64,000 nucleotides of DNA from an uncultured Aquimarina sp. (GCA_947498705.1 CANMLW010000002.1:1-64000); one strand, 5' to 3'. Counted from the first letter of the stretch, positions 26,768-36,896 are shown. Notes: generated by a model from the sequence alone, not told the origin. Numbers and translations: made by a program.

Positions 26768-28597
26768 CTAATCTGTATAAAAATCATTACTTGGGTTTAT
26801 GTCTGCCATAAATTTAGTAATGTCTATTTTAATTGATTTTATTTCAGATTTTGGTTTAGAAATTTTAAACATATATGTTGGATTGGTCCATGACCAATCG
26901 GCCAAAACTGTTCTTTTCATGGACGGTATGGGATTTTCTTTTTGACCTCTCATCATACGTAAAGGAACATAAAAAGATTCTACTGTACTATCTTTATATT
27001 CTACATAAACATCTATAGGCATAGGGATTAGTCCAATACGCTCTAAAGTGATTTGAGTAGCACTATTTTCTTCTTCTACCGTTTTAATCGCATAATCTAT
27101 AGTGTTTGTAGTTTGCGTCCAGTCTATAAGATACCAGTCCAATTGTATACCAGATACTTTTTCTGCAACTCTTTTAAAATCGTTGGGAGTTGGGTGTTTA
27201 AATTTCCAATCATTAAAGTATCTTTTAATAGTCTTGGCTAAGTTTTCTTCTCCAATGATGTATCCTAACTGAGAAAGAAAAACAGCTCCTTTAGAGTATG
27301 CAGAAGCGCCATAAGCCGTATTGTGTGCATATCTATCTGCTTGTGTTGTTTGCGGCTGTTCTATTCCAGAAATTGCTAATTGATAATAGGCTTTATATAC
27401 ACCTCGTAAAGAATTAGGGTTGTTTTGTTTCATTACTTCATTCATGGCAAGGGTAGAAATATAAGTGGTAAACCCTTCATCCATCCATTCGTGTTTTGTT
27501 TCATTTGTTGCAAGAATGTGCTGAAACCATGAATGTGCCATTTCATGCGCTGTAACACCTACCAAACTATTAAAATTTCTTTCTCCCGTAATTAAAGTAC
27601 ACATTGCATACTCCATACCACCATCTCCACCTTGTAAAATAGAATATTGATCATAAGGATATTTTCCTATCTTTTCGCTAAAATAGTTCATTAACTCTAC
27701 TGCTTTGGGCTGTAGATCTTTCCAGTTATCTATGATATCCACTTTATTTTTATACAAAAAATGAAGTGTTGGCCCGTTTGGAACATTTACTACATCATGT
27801 ATATACTCTGGATCGGCAGACCAGGCAAAATCGTGCACGTTAGGAGCAACAAAATGCCAGGAAAGTTTTTTTCCTTTCTTTTTTACCTTAGTACCTGGTT
27901 TTTCGTAACCATACCCTATTTCTTGGGGGTTTTTAAGATATCCTGTACCACCTATGATATAACTACTATCCAGTGTTAGCGTAACATCGAAATTTCCCCA
28001 TACTCCATGAAATTCTCTACTAATGTATGGATTAGTATGCCAGCCTTCAAAATCATATTCAGCAATTTTTGGATACCATTGCGTCATAGATAAAGCAATA
28101 CCTTCTTTACTGTTTCTACCTGATCTACGTATTTGTACTGGCACCTGGCCATTAAAATTCATAGAAAAGGTAGTTTTTTCACCAGGTAATAGCGGCTGGT
28201 TAAGACGAACCTCTAAGACAGTACCTTCAGTATCATACGTAACTGTTTTATCGTTTTGTGATAAAGAAGTGACATTTAGGTATCCTATTTCTTCTGGGGT
28301 AAGTTTGCTTATTCTGTTTCCTACTCTTGGATCAGGATCCGGTAAGTTTGAGGATCTTACATCCATTTCGCTACCAGGTCTAAAAGCATTAAAATACAAA
28401 TGATAAAAAACTTGATACAGTGTATCCGGTGAATTATTGGTATATATTAATTCCTGAGTTCCTTCATATTGAAATTTTTCTACATCAATATCAACATCCA
28501 TTTTATAATCAACATGTTGTTGCCAATAGGAAGTATTATTTTGAGCTAGTGCGCAAAAAACTCCAGAGAAGAAAACAAAAGCAATCTTTTTAAACAT
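26768..28597 (-). CDS. M1-family zinc aminopeptidase, secreted
   Basis: A 609-residue peptidase with a Sec signal peptide (residues 1-18, ends ALAQ). Its beta-rich N-terminal domain is followed by the GAMEN-like exopeptidase loop GGMEYAMCTLI and the zinc site HEMAHSWFQH with the third ligand in EWMDEGFTTY. Gluzincins of this type remove N-terminal residues from peptides; in Bacteroidota they act in the periplasm or outside the cell for peptide nutrition. It starts 11 bp after the S8 peptidase gene on the same strand, so the MBL-fold gene, S8 and M1 probably form one operon that ends at the strong terminator. Confidence 0.93.
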   Translation of the reverse strand: MFKKIAFVFFSGVFCALAQNNTSYWQQHVDYKMDVDIDVEKFQYEGTQELIYTNNSPDTLYQVFYHLYFNAFRPGSEMDVRSSNLPDPDPRVGNRISKLTPEEIGYLNVTSLSQNDKTVTYDTEGTVLEVRLNQPLLPGEKTTFSMNFNGQVPVQIRRSGRNSKEGIALSMTQWYPKIAEYDFEGWHTNPYISREFHGVWGNFDVTLTLDSSYIIGGTGYLKNPQEIGYGYEKPGTKVKKKGKKLSWHFVAPNVHDFAWSADPEYIHDVVNVPNGPTLHFLYKNKVDIIDNWKDLQPKAVELMNYFSEKIGKYPYDQYSILQGGDGGMEYAMCTLITGERNFNSLVGVTAHEMAHSWFQHILATNETKHEWMDEGFTTYISTLAMNEVMKQNNPNSLRGVYKAYYQLAISGIEQPQTTQADRYAHNTAYGASAYSKGAVFLSQLGYIIGEENLAKTIKRYFNDWKFKHPTPNDFKRVAEKVSGIQLDWYLIDWTQTTNTIDYAIKTVEEENSATQITLERIGLIPMPIDVYVEYKDSTVESFYVPLRMMRGQKENPIPSMKRTVLADWSWTNPTYMFKISKPKSEIKSIKIDITKFMADINPSNDFYTD

Positions 28598-28608
28598 AAC
28601 GTACTTAA

Positions 28609-30285
28609 TTATTTAGATAGCTTATCTGCCATAATAAGAGCATTATACAGATTGGCTATTTTACCTGATTTTGATAATTCTGAGAAACTCTTAACATTGG
28701 TAGGGTCTCCTCCTACAACAACAGGTGTTTTTGTAGGTAATCCGCTATCCATAAGTATCTTTTTTACTTGAGGTGCTTTTAATTTTGGATAATAAGATCT
28801 AATCATAGCAGCAATACCAGCAACACCAGGAGTTGCCATAGATGTACCTTGTAAAAACTTATATGAGTTATTAGGTACGGTAGACCAAATTTTGACTCCG
28901 GGAGCGAATACATCTACATTTGTTTGTCCATAGTTAGAAAAAACAGCGATCATATCAGTACCATAAGCATAGCTTAATGCTCCAATTGTAATAAAATTAT
29001 CAGAAATTTCTGCACTGGTTTTAACCTGATCATTAGGATAAATGACATCACTATCTAAATCGATTTTGTTGTTTCCAGCAGCATTTACAATCAATACATC
29101 TTTTGATGCTGCGTATTTTATAGCATCTCTTACCCATTCTGGATGTGTACTATACGCTTTTCCAAAACTGGTATTGATGATTTTTGCTCCATTATCCACA
29201 GCATAACGAATTGCTAAAGCTATATCCTTATCATATTCATCTCCATTAGGAACAGCTCTAAGTGACATAATTCTAACATTGTTAGCTACCCCATTCATTC
29301 CTTTACCATTATTTCTCTCTGCGGCAATAGTACCGGCAACATGTGTACCATGAGTGATGTCTCCTTTTTCTGGATCTGGCCCCATAACGTTGTTGTTACC
29401 ATATTGGGTATCTGTAATATCATCTACATTATCACCTACTACTTTTCTAGCATCGAACTCTAAATTTAAGCTATATTTTAGCTGATCAGCATAATATTCG
29501 GCACCATCTTTCATGTTTGAAATAAATTCCTGTACCGTGTCTCCAGGACCTATAAGCTCAAACATTTGAGACATAAATGCAACGTGTTGTTGCATTTCTA
29601 AAGTTTTTGCATCTGTATTTAGCAGCTCATCTTTGTTATAATCTTCTTTTCCTAAAGCTTCAGAAATAGCTTTATGAGAAGCTTCTGTTTGTTGGTAAAT
29701 TTGCTCGTATCTTGTTTTTTGATTCAGTTTTTCTTCATAGTCCTTCTCAAATCCAGCTTTAGCTTCTATATAATTTTGATATTCTGCTCTGTCAGATTCT
29801 GGTATAGATGCCAAGGTTTTACCTTCATACTTTGATTTGAACATTTTTACAATTCTTGTGTGTTCCAGATTTTCGTCTGAAGAGTCTCCAAGAAAGTTCC
29901 AACCATTTATATCATCAATATATCCATTATTATCGTCATCTTTTCCGTTTCCTTTGATCTCTTTAGGATTTGTCCAGATCACATTTTTAAGGTCTTCATG
30001 TTCTATATCAATACCGCTATCGATAACTCCAACAATGACAGTTTTACCTTTTCTATTTTTAATAATCTCTTCGTATGCTTTATTAATACTCATTCCGGGA
30101 ATGGTATCAGAAACCAAATCTGCTTCTCCCCAGGTTTTTAGCTGATCTCTTGTAAGATCAATATTTTTTAATGGGATCGCATCTATGTTTTCTATAGGAG
30201 TAGAAACGATCGTGGGAGCACCACAACTCAATATCATCATTGAAGATGCAATTGAAGCAATCATTTTATGAGATGAGGGAATCAT
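28609..30285 (-). CDS. Subtilisin-like S8 peptidase lipoprotein
   Basis: From the ATG at 30285 (MIPSSHK) the protein has 558 residues and a lipoprotein signal (SMMILSC). A longer start at 30315 would overlap the upstream gene by 17 bp, so I prefer the shorter one. The catalytic triad is complete: Asp in VIVGVIDSGIDIEH, His in ITHGTHVAGTIAA, Ser in LQGTSMATPGVAG. About 160 residues are inserted between the Asp and His blocks, including a Glu/Lys-rich helical region (YEEKLNQKTRYEQIYQQ). This large insert is characteristic of a flavobacterial S8 subgroup. It lies between an MBL hydrolase and an M1 peptidase gene. Confidence 0.9.
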   Translation of the reverse strand: MIPSSHKMIASIASSMMILSCGAPTIVSTPIENIDAIPLKNIDLTRDQLKTWGEADLVSDTIPGMSINKAYEEIIKNRKGKTVIVGVIDSGIDIEHEDLKNVIWTNPKEIKGNGKDDDNNGYIDDINGWNFLGDSSDENLEHTRIVKMFKSKYEGKTLASIPESDRAEYQNYIEAKAGFEKDYEEKLNQKTRYEQIYQQTEASHKAISEALGKEDYNKDELLNTDAKTLEMQQHVAFMSQMFELIGPGDTVQEFISNMKDGAEYYADQLKYSLNLEFDARKVVGDNVDDITDTQYGNNNVMGPDPEKGDITHGTHVAGTIAAERNNGKGMNGVANNVRIMSLRAVPNGDEYDKDIALAIRYAVDNGAKIINTSFGKAYSTHPEWVRDAIKYAASKDVLIVNAAGNNKIDLDSDVIYPNDQVKTSAEISDNFITIGALSYAYGTDMIAVFSNYGQTNVDVFAPGVKIWSTVPNNSYKFLQGTSMATPGVAGIAAMIRSYYPKLKAPQVKKILMDSGLPTKTPVVVGGDPTNVKSFSELSKSGKIANLYNALIMADKLSK

Positions 30286-30298
30286 TTGTTTTTTTGTT

Positions 30299-31159
30299 TT
30301 AATTAAATATTTCATGGCAAGTAAAAACTTCTTTAAGTCGCACCCCTTTTTCGGTGTGTTTTACAGTTATTATTTCATTATGAGCATCATGTTCAAGAAA
30401 CAGGTACCATCCTTGGGTGGCGGCAGTATCAAGAAACTGTTTTTTTTCATCAATTGTTAATAGGGGCCTGGTATCGTACCCCATAATATAAGGTAATGGT
30501 ATATGTCCTACTGTAGGAAGCAAGTCTGCCATAAACACAATTGTTTTACCCTTATATTGTATGTGCGGAATCATTTGTTTTTCTGTATGACCATCTGCAT
30601 AGAGAATATCAAAGCCCAGTTCGGTATTTTTTTGAAATGTTGCTGAGTTTTTGGATATAAAATTTAATTGCCCGCTTTCTTCTATAGGAGTAATATTTTC
30701 GCTCAAAAAAGAAGCTTTCTCTCTGGCGTTAGGTGTTGTGGCCCATTGCCAGTGCTCTTTGTTGCTCCATATTTTAGCATTTTTGAAAGCAGGTTCATAT
30801 CCTGTTCTATCAGCATTATGTTGTATCACGCCACCACAATGATCAAAATGTAAATGGGTAATAAAAACATCGGTAATATCGTCATTGTGAAACCCTTTTT
30901 CTTTTAAGGATTTTTCTAATGTATCATCTCCCCAAAGTGAGTAATGACCAAAAAATTTATCTGACTGCTTATTTCCCATCCCAGAATCGATAAGAATAAG
31001 CTTGTTACCATCTTCAATAAGTAAACATCTTGCCGTAATATCGATAAGATTATTTGCATCGGCTGGATTTGTTTTATTCCACAAAACTTTAGGAACTACT
31101 CCAAACATGGCACCTCCATCAAGTTTAAAATTTCCCGCTATTATGGGATATAAGTTCAT
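30299..31159 (-). CDS. MBL-fold metallo-hydrolase
   Basis: A 286-residue soluble protein with the binuclear zinc motif THLHFDHCGG (HxHxDH) near residue 104, a conserved His in DGHTEKQ near 195, and the downstream LEHDAHNE pattern. These are features of metallo-beta-lactamase-fold hydrolases such as quorum-quenching lactonases and related esterases. The N-terminal LIDSGMGNK matches the lactonase-like subgroup, but substrate cannot be decided. No signal peptide is present, so it is cytoplasmic. It precedes the S8 peptidase gene by 13 bp. Confidence 0.88.
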   Translation of the reverse strand: MNLYPIIAGNFKLDGGAMFGVVPKVLWNKTNPADANNLIDITARCLLIEDGNKLILIDSGMGNKQSDKFFGHYSLWGDDTLEKSLKEKGFHNDDITDVFITHLHFDHCGGVIQHNADRTGYEPAFKNAKIWSNKEHWQWATTPNAREKASFLSENITPIEESGQLNFISKNSATFQKNTELGFDILYADGHTEKQMIPHIQYKGKTIVFMADLLPTVGHIPLPYIMGYDTRPLLTIDEKKQFLDTAATQGWYLFLEHDAHNEIITVKHTEKGVRLKEVFTCHEIFN

Positions 31160-31315
31160 CTTTGTATGTGTTTGTTTTTAAGTTTTCTTATACATTAAAC
31201 GATCCTATATATTTAGGAAATCATTTGTAATATTCATGAGTTATTTTTATAAATCATGACAGTAAACTGCATATAACTATTTAAAATCTTTGCAAAATAG
31301 GAAAAATGATAAGGA

Positions 31316-33580
31316 TCAGGATTTAATTTTTAGACTTTTTAACAATAATTCATCATAATGTATGCCAGAGACTACTTTTTCAAGTCGGGTTCCAAAATCG
31401 AGTAAGGCTTTAATTTCTTTTATACTTGCCAAACGTTCTTTTCCCATCACCAAAATCGAATGACCATTCGATTCGATATGATAGTAAGGATTGCTTTCAA
31501 AAAATAAAACTAACTCGTTAGTAAATAACCGTCGTATTTTCTCTGGATTTTCACCCAAAAGAAAAAATCTTTTAGAAAAATCGGGATGCCCTTTTATAGA
31601 TATATCTTTAAATCCAGCAAATTTATATACAAACTGAATCAAGCCCTCTTTATCCAAGGTGAATTTTGGAATTTCTCTGTTTAGTTTAATGGTAAGAACA
31701 GTAGTTCGCACTAATGTTCTTGCAATAAATTCTCCTTCAGAAAATTCTACATCAGAAATCTTAAAAATTGATTCGGGATCATAAATTGAGTTATTGAGGT
31801 AGTTTATTTTCTTTATCTTAAAAAACACAAAATCATGTATTCCATTAACATTAGTATTCTTTTTTGGATCATATTTCCATGAGAAATCCTCTGATATTAC
31901 ATTAAGGTCTTCTTGCCTTTTGGTAAGAGTAGATTTTGCTCCTAATTTGATTTTTTTAGAGAGGGGAATTAAACTTCTTACAGCCAAAGGATGCTCAGAT
32001 GCGGTACCATGAATATCAAGCCCAGTGATTTCAAAAGACCCACCTTTTCTTTTAAAAGTTTCCTGGTACCCCAAAAGACTTTCTTGTACCGTATAATCTA
32101 CAAAATCACAAAGTGAAAAATCGATAATAGCATCTTTATCTTCTGGAATGGTATCTAATTTTTTTCTTAATCTCGTATAATTTAAAAAACTAGAAAAACC
32201 TTTCACACTTACAAAATAAGTAGTACTACTTCCTTCTTTAAACATAAGCACATTGGGCTTAAAAAGGTTTCTAACAAAGAATGAGATACTTTTATTAAGT
32301 ACAAAATGAATAACCAACGCAGTAAGAATACCTATAAGAATTCCTGTAATTAGATTAGTTGTTATGGTTGCAATAATTGTAGCAAAGAAGATAAGTAACT
32401 GTTCTTTTCCGATTTTTGCTACCGCTTTTAAATTTTTGGGAGCGGCAAGTTTATACCCAGTATACACTAAAATTGCTGCTAATGCAGTAAGAGGAATTCT
32501 TTTTAACTGATCCTGAAATAAAACTACGAAAAGGATTAGAAAAACTGAATGAAAAAAGTTAGCAGATCTATTAGTTCCTCCGTTATTAACATTTACAGAA
32601 CTACGTGCAATTACAGTAACGACATTGAGTCCTCCTAAAAAACCACTTACAATAGATGCAATACCCAATGCGGTAAGATCTTTATTTACATTAGCTCTTC
32701 GTTTATAAGGATCTAATTTATCAACTGCCTTGATACTTAGTAAAGATTCTATACTAGAAATAAGTGTAATAGAGAATACTACTCCAATAAATTTTAAATC
32801 TGTAAGTAAAGAAAAATCAGGAGTTGGAAAATTCGAAAATACAGAATCAGGAATCTGAACCAATAAATCTTTTTCTATAGGATAAGGTTGATTAGAAAAG
32901 AGTTCATAATAATAACTTAATCCTATTGCAATAAGAACAATCCACATAGGAGCAGGCACTAACTGAAAATACTTATTTCTTATTTTACCATAAAAAAACA
33001 TAATAAATAGACTAGATACTCCAACCAGGGCAGCAACGATTATTGTATTGGATCCAGTACTAAATAAAGTGGTTATACTTTTTGGAATATCTGCTAACAA
33101 AGAAATGGTATCTCCTTTAATACCAGAATTGGCTAGCATCACATGAAATTGTTTCGCAAAAATACCTATTCCTATAGCTGCTAACATTCCTTGTATAGCA
33201 GAAGAGGGAAAAAAATCACTAAGTGTCCCCAATCGTAAAAGACCAATAATAATCATTAATACCCCTGCACATATGATTGCAGCAAGTGTAAAAATATATC
33301 CTTGATAAAGATCTCCATTTGCAAGAGTAGTTATCGCTCCTAATAATACTACCACCAATCCATTACCTGGGCCGGTTATGGTAACTTTTGATCCTCCAAA
33401 AATACTTACTATAATACCACCTACTACAGCAGCTATGATACCAGAAATTGGAGGAGCTTCAGAGGCTAAGGCCAACCCTAAACCTAGCGGTAATGCTATT
33501 AAAGACACTACAAATCCCGAAAAAATATTTTTGGGAAGTTGTGTCATAAATTGCGATATATTGCTTTTTGAATCTTTCAT
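31316..33580 (-). CDS. SulP-family anion transporter with STAS domain and extra C-terminal domain
   Basis: A 754-residue membrane transporter of the SLC26/SulP family, which carries sulfate, bicarbonate or other anions. The first 430 residues hold the transmembrane core, beginning NIFSGFVVSLIALPLGLGLA and containing the ITGPGNGLVVVLLG region. A STAS domain occupies about residues 440-550 (DKDAIIDFSLCDFVDYTV). Unusually, about 190 further residues follow, including a module near 655-730 (DFSKRFFLLGENPEKIRRLF). The adjacent gene encodes a tandem universal stress protein on the same strand 92 bp upstream. Substrate is unproven; bicarbonate transport is one possibility. Confidence 0.9.
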   Translation of the reverse strand: MKDSKSNISQFMTQLPKNIFSGFVVSLIALPLGLGLALASEAPPISGIIAAVVGGIIVSIFGGSKVTITGPGNGLVVVLLGAITTLANGDLYQGYIFTLAAIICAGVLMIIIGLLRLGTLSDFFPSSAIQGMLAAIGIGIFAKQFHVMLANSGIKGDTISLLADIPKSITTLFSTGSNTIIVAALVGVSSLFIMFFYGKIRNKYFQLVPAPMWIVLIAIGLSYYYELFSNQPYPIEKDLLVQIPDSVFSNFPTPDFSLLTDLKFIGVVFSITLISSIESLLSIKAVDKLDPYKRRANVNKDLTALGIASIVSGFLGGLNVVTVIARSSVNVNNGGTNRSANFFHSVFLILFVVLFQDQLKRIPLTALAAILVYTGYKLAAPKNLKAVAKIGKEQLLIFFATIIATITTNLITGILIGILTALVIHFVLNKSISFFVRNLFKPNVLMFKEGSSTTYFVSVKGFSSFLNYTRLRKKLDTIPEDKDAIIDFSLCDFVDYTVQESLLGYQETFKRKGGSFEITGLDIHGTASEHPLAVRSLIPLSKKIKLGAKSTLTKRQEDLNVISEDFSWKYDPKKNTNVNGIHDFVFFKIKKINYLNNSIYDPESIFKISDVEFSEGEFIARTLVRTTVLTIKLNREIPKFTLDKEGLIQFVYKFAGFKDISIKGHPDFSKRFFLLGENPEKIRRLFTNELVLFFESNPYYHIESNGHSILVMGKERLASIKEIKALLDFGTRLEKVVSGIHYDELLLKSLKIKS

Positions 33581-33672
33581 GGGTTGTTAATTAATGTTTT
33601 TTTTAGATGTCACATGTAACACGTCAACTAATCATTTTGCTACATCAAAAATTTGCTTTGACTTGTTTCATT

Positions 33673-34530
33673 TTATCTCATAATCAAAACATCGGTTGGT
33701 AATTCTGATAAGATATACTCAAGATCGTGAGGAAAAATACGATCTAGAAATGTTGTTTTGTTGGGAGCGTTCATGATTAATAGATCTGCAGCTACCACTT
33801 TTGCATAATGACCAATCGAGTAACCTCTTTTTCCAAAAATGGATTGGGTTTTAATCAAAATATTTTCTTTTAAATCTTTAGGAACATCATTCAAAATGTG
33901 TCGAACTCTTTGATCTTCATTTTTGGCAAGTTGCTCTTTTATCAAAGTATCTTTTAATAGCGTTTCGTCATCTTGTACAACAACGTTGACTTCTTGATGT
34001 GAGATTTCTTCTACAATTGTAATTTTTTGAGCACCAATATTTTGAGCAACCTCGAATGAATCTAGAATGGTTTGCTTGGTTTTAATGTCTTTTAATCCAT
34101 TTACAACAATATGATTGCAAGGTCTTAAATCTTCAGACGGTTTAATAAGTAATAGTACAGAGCAATGCGCCCTACGTGTAATTTTTCGAGCGATAGAACC
34201 TATATAAAACTTAACAAAATCTTCTCTTGGGATAGCACCTAGCATGATGAGATCTGCTTTTTTTTCTTTAGCAGTTTCAATAATTACTGTAACAGGATCT
34301 CCTTGTTGCCAGATAACTTCTACTTTTTCATGATCATTAGAAAAGCCTGAAATCAATTTTTTGATCTTCTGTTCTTTTTCTTCTGTTTTCTCTCCTACAT
34401 GAACGATAATCATTTTAGAATCAAAAAAATCAACCATTCTCATAGCCTCGAAAATGTTGTTTTTTAAATTAGGTGAAAAAGCTACACCGATAAGAATTGT
34501 ATTAAATTTGTGACTTAGTGTTTCGTTCAA
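33673..34530 (-). CDS. Tandem universal stress protein (UspA family)
   Basis: A 285-residue protein with two Usp units. The first (residues 1-145) has the usual opening NTILIGVAFSP and the ATP-loop GSIARKITRRAHCSVLLLI (GxxG-9x-G-S/T type with substitutions). The second unit (about 150-285) ends in LPTDVLIMR and a GKRGYSIGHYAKVV segment. Tandem Usp proteins bind adenine nucleotides and act as stress regulators. It precedes the SulP transporter gene, suggesting a regulatory link, which is inference. No clear -7 box was found upstream. Confidence 0.88.
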   Translation of the reverse strand: MNETLSHKFNTILIGVAFSPNLKNNIFEAMRMVDFFDSKMIIVHVGEKTEEKEQKIKKLISGFSNDHEKVEVIWQQGDPVTVIIETAKEKKADLIMLGAIPREDFVKFYIGSIARKITRRAHCSVLLLIKPSEDLRPCNHIVVNGLKDIKTKQTILDSFEVAQNIGAQKITIVEEISHQEVNVVVQDDETLLKDTLIKEQLAKNEDQRVRHILNDVPKDLKENILIKTQSIFGKRGYSIGHYAKVVAADLLIMNAPNKTTFLDRIFPHDLEYILSELPTDVLIMR

Positions 34531-34744
34531 AACTGTTGTTTTCTAGACAATTTATATTTTAACTGGGGAATATAGGTTTATTTTTTGAAACGCTAAAAAT
34601 ACAATTTCTTTCTTGTAATCAATTTCATACCTATAAAAGTAATTTATAGTGAATAAGGACTTTGTTTATGAGGTTGATTAACCCTTTTTGTTCTTAAAGT
34701 TAGCTTGTTATACACCCAAATTACATAATCCGAGTTAATTTTCT

Positions 34745-34752
34745 TATTTTTG
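34745..34752 (+). promoter_or_regulatory. -7 promoter box for the first small lipoprotein
   Basis: TATTTTTG, a TAnnTTTG match, 29 bp before the ATG at 34782. Confidence 0.5.
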
Positions 34753-34781
34753 GAGCTACTTAACCCAAATTGGAATATAAC

Positions 34782-35192
34782 ATGAAGAAACTTATATATG
34801 TTGTTGCATATATCCTTGCCCTGGGTATTGTAGCATGCGGAAGCGATGATGGCGCTGAGCCTGTAGATTGCGGTCAGGCAAGAGTTGAAGTTGCAGACTT
34901 AGGAAATACTTATCGCGAAAACACTTCTACTAATAACTGTAGTGCTTATAAAACTTCTATAGAGAGTTATTTAAGTAACAGCTGCAGTCTTGATGATGAT
35001 GAGAAATTGATATGGGAAAAAGAACTGGCAACATTGGGTGACTGTACTATTGCAGGAAAAATATGTTTGTTATGTACTAATAGTGATATTACAATTGTTG
35101 TATGTAGAGGAGAAAATGGGAGTACTTTTATAGACGATAAAGATATTGGTGTACCCTTTGATACTTATGTAGAGCGTTCTACTTGCGAATAA
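34782..35192 (+). CDS. Small cysteine-rich lipoprotein
   Basis: A 136-residue product from the ATG at 34782 (an upstream TTG at 34770 is less likely). The signal peptide ends in IVACGSDDG, so the Cys after VA is lipidated and followed by an acidic stretch, a common outer-membrane lipoprotein signature in Bacteroidota. The mature part contains about eight further Cys, including ICLLC, suggesting disulfides. The N-terminus resembles that of the next gene (35372). I recognise no known domain. It ends at a strong terminator. Confidence 0.75.
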   Translation: MKKLIYVVAYILALGIVACGSDDGAEPVDCGQARVEVADLGNTYRENTSTNNCSAYKTSIESYLSNSCSLDDDEKLIWEKELATLGDCTIAGKICLLCTNSDITIVVCRGENGSTFIDDKDIGVPFDTYVERSTCE

Positions 35193-35211
35193 AAAACTAA
35201 AATATAAATAC

Positions 35212-35240
35212 AAAAGGTGACTTATAAGGTCACCTTTTTT
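35212..35240 (+). terminator. Intrinsic terminator of the first small lipoprotein
   Basis: AAAAGGTGAC and GTCACCTTTT form a perfect 10-bp stem with a 7-nt loop plus T-tract, 19 bp past the stop. Confidence 0.85.
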
Positions 35241-35371
35241 GTTTTATAACCAAAAGGAAACATCGACAAAATACACATTTACTCTTTTAAATGTAATTTA
35301 ATTCTTAATTATTTGTTAATTAATTAAATAACGTTTATATTAGATTCCCCTTAATCTATTAAAACTGAATT

Positions 35372-35635
35372 ATGAAAAAAATAATGTATTTGTCAATCTG
35401 TATTTTGGCATTAGGATTTGTTGCTTGTGGTAGTGATGATGATGATGATGAAGGAAGCAAAAACTGTAAAGAATGTGAAGTTCTAAGTTTTGCAACTACT
35501 TTTTGTGATAATGGTGATGGTACTATGACTACTACTGTACTAGGACAATCAGAAACCAGCACTATCGAAGAAGGAACTACTTTTGAAGAAGTTACCAATA
35601 CGGCTTGTTCAAATACTATAACGATTGGACAGTAA
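35372..35635 (+). CDS. Small lipoprotein, partner or paralogue of the previous one
   Basis: An 87-residue product with a lipoprotein signal (LGFVACGSDDDDD), the first residues being nearly the same as in the preceding gene (ILALGxVACGSDD). The mature part has four further Cys (KNCKECEV, TFCDNG, TACSNT) and a Thr-rich stretch. The two genes are separated by a terminator, so they are transcribed independently, perhaps after an ancient duplication of the signal region. No domain is recognised. Confidence 0.7.
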   Translation: MKKIMYLSICILALGFVACGSDDDDDEGSKNCKECEVLSFATTFCDNGDGTMTTTVLGQSETSTIEEGTTFEEVTNTACSNTITIGQ

Positions 35636-35640
35636 AAGTC

Positions 35641-35677
35641 AAAAACCCTGTATAACCTACTTGTACAGGGTTTTTTT
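35641..35677 (+). terminator. Intrinsic terminator of the 87-residue lipoprotein
   Basis: AAAAACCCTGTA and TACAGGGTTTTT form a 12-bp stem with an 11-nt loop and a T-tract. The mirror-image A-tract means it may also serve the convergent nuclease gene. Confidence 0.8.
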
Positions 35678-35714
35678 GCATCATATTTTTTAAAATACTT
35701 GCTCAAAAAACAGG

Positions 35715-36761
35715 TTATTTTTCCTTAATAAGATATAAGTATACAGGAAAATGATCACTATACCCATATGTATAATTGCCATTAGCATAACTTCTAAAAG
35801 GATAACCTTTGTATTTACCATTAGGGTTCATTAAGTAGGGTACATTGTATATTCCTGTTTTATAAAATCGATAAGAAGAATATTCTGGTTGCAGTAGAGA
35901 AGCAGAGATAATCATTTGATCAAATAAATGCCATTGGTCCCTCCATGCAATAGAACCAATCCCTTTTTTGGCAAGTAATGCCATGGGATTATATAACTCT
36001 TTTATTTTAACATCCTTTCTACTGTTTTTGGCAGATAATACTTTTTTTACACTAGGACTATTTGGATTATCATTAAGATCACCCATGGTAATTATTTTTG
36101 AATAAGGATCAATCGCAAATAAAGAATCGATAATTCTCTTGTTTAGTAAAGCCGCTTTTTTACGTTTGTAACTACTTTTTGCTTCACCACCTCTTCTAGA
36201 AGGCCAATGATTTACAAGTATATGAATCAAATCACCATCCAGATAACCACTTACTAACAATTGATCTCTAGTAAATATTCTTTTTGATGTGTTATTGTCG
36301 TAAAGTATAAGTTTATGTGAACTAGAGTTTTTTAGTTTGAACAATGACTTTTGATACAACAGTCCAACATCAATACCTCTTCTGTCTGGAGAGTCATAAT
36401 GAACAATACCATAATCCTTGTTAATAAGAAGCTTACTCTTAGTGAGATCTTCTAATACTTTTCTATTTTCAATTTCGGCTACCCCAATAATAACAGGAGC
36501 GTTAGCGGTTATATCGGCACCAATTTCCGAAATAACACGGGCCATTCTATTTACTTTATCGGTATATTTTTCATAAGTCCAATGATCTTTTCCATCAGGA
36601 GTTCGGTCATTATCAAAAGTCATTGGATCATCTTCAGGATCAAACAAGTTTTCGAGATTGTAAAATGCAACTGTTTGGATATGATATTCCTTTTTTTGCT
36701 GCCCCAAAAGAGCAGCAGAAATTAATAGAACACAGATGATAAGAAATCGTTTTTTAACCAT
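35715..36761 (-). CDS. Secreted endonuclease/exonuclease/phosphatase-family (EEP) hydrolase
   Basis: From the ATG at 36761 (MVKKRFLIIC) the protein has 348 residues with a signal peptide ending LLGQQ. EEP fold motifs are visible: QTVAFYNLENLFDP at the start, VIIGVAEIEN (metal-binding Glu), NHWPSRRGG, ITMGDLNDNPNS, and the closing YSDHFPVYLYL with the catalytic Asp-His pair. Related proteins are extracellular nucleases or phosphodiesterases. It lies divergent to a TonB receptor/DUF5689 pair, a combination that recurs in flavobacteria and suggests scavenging of DNA or phosphate. This is inference. Confidence 0.88.
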   Translation of the reverse strand: MVKKRFLIICVLLISAALLGQQKKEYHIQTVAFYNLENLFDPEDDPMTFDNDRTPDGKDHWTYEKYTDKVNRMARVISEIGADITANAPVIIGVAEIENRKVLEDLTKSKLLINKDYGIVHYDSPDRRGIDVGLLYQKSLFKLKNSSSHKLILYDNNTSKRIFTRDQLLVSGYLDGDLIHILVNHWPSRRGGEAKSSYKRKKAALLNKRIIDSLFAIDPYSKIITMGDLNDNPNSPSVKKVLSAKNSRKDVKIKELYNPMALLAKKGIGSIAWRDQWHLFDQMIISASLLQPEYSSYRFYKTGIYNVPYLMNPNGKYKGYPFRSYANGNYTYGYSDHFPVYLYLIKEK

Positions 36762-36896
36762 AAAATAATAATTTAAGAAATACATGAATTGCAAAGATTA
36801 ATTTTTTCAGTATCAGAAAATGATACTATGATGTTGTAATCTTGCTTTTTAATAATTATAGATCATTAATAATGAGATGTGTAAATAGAAGTTGTA

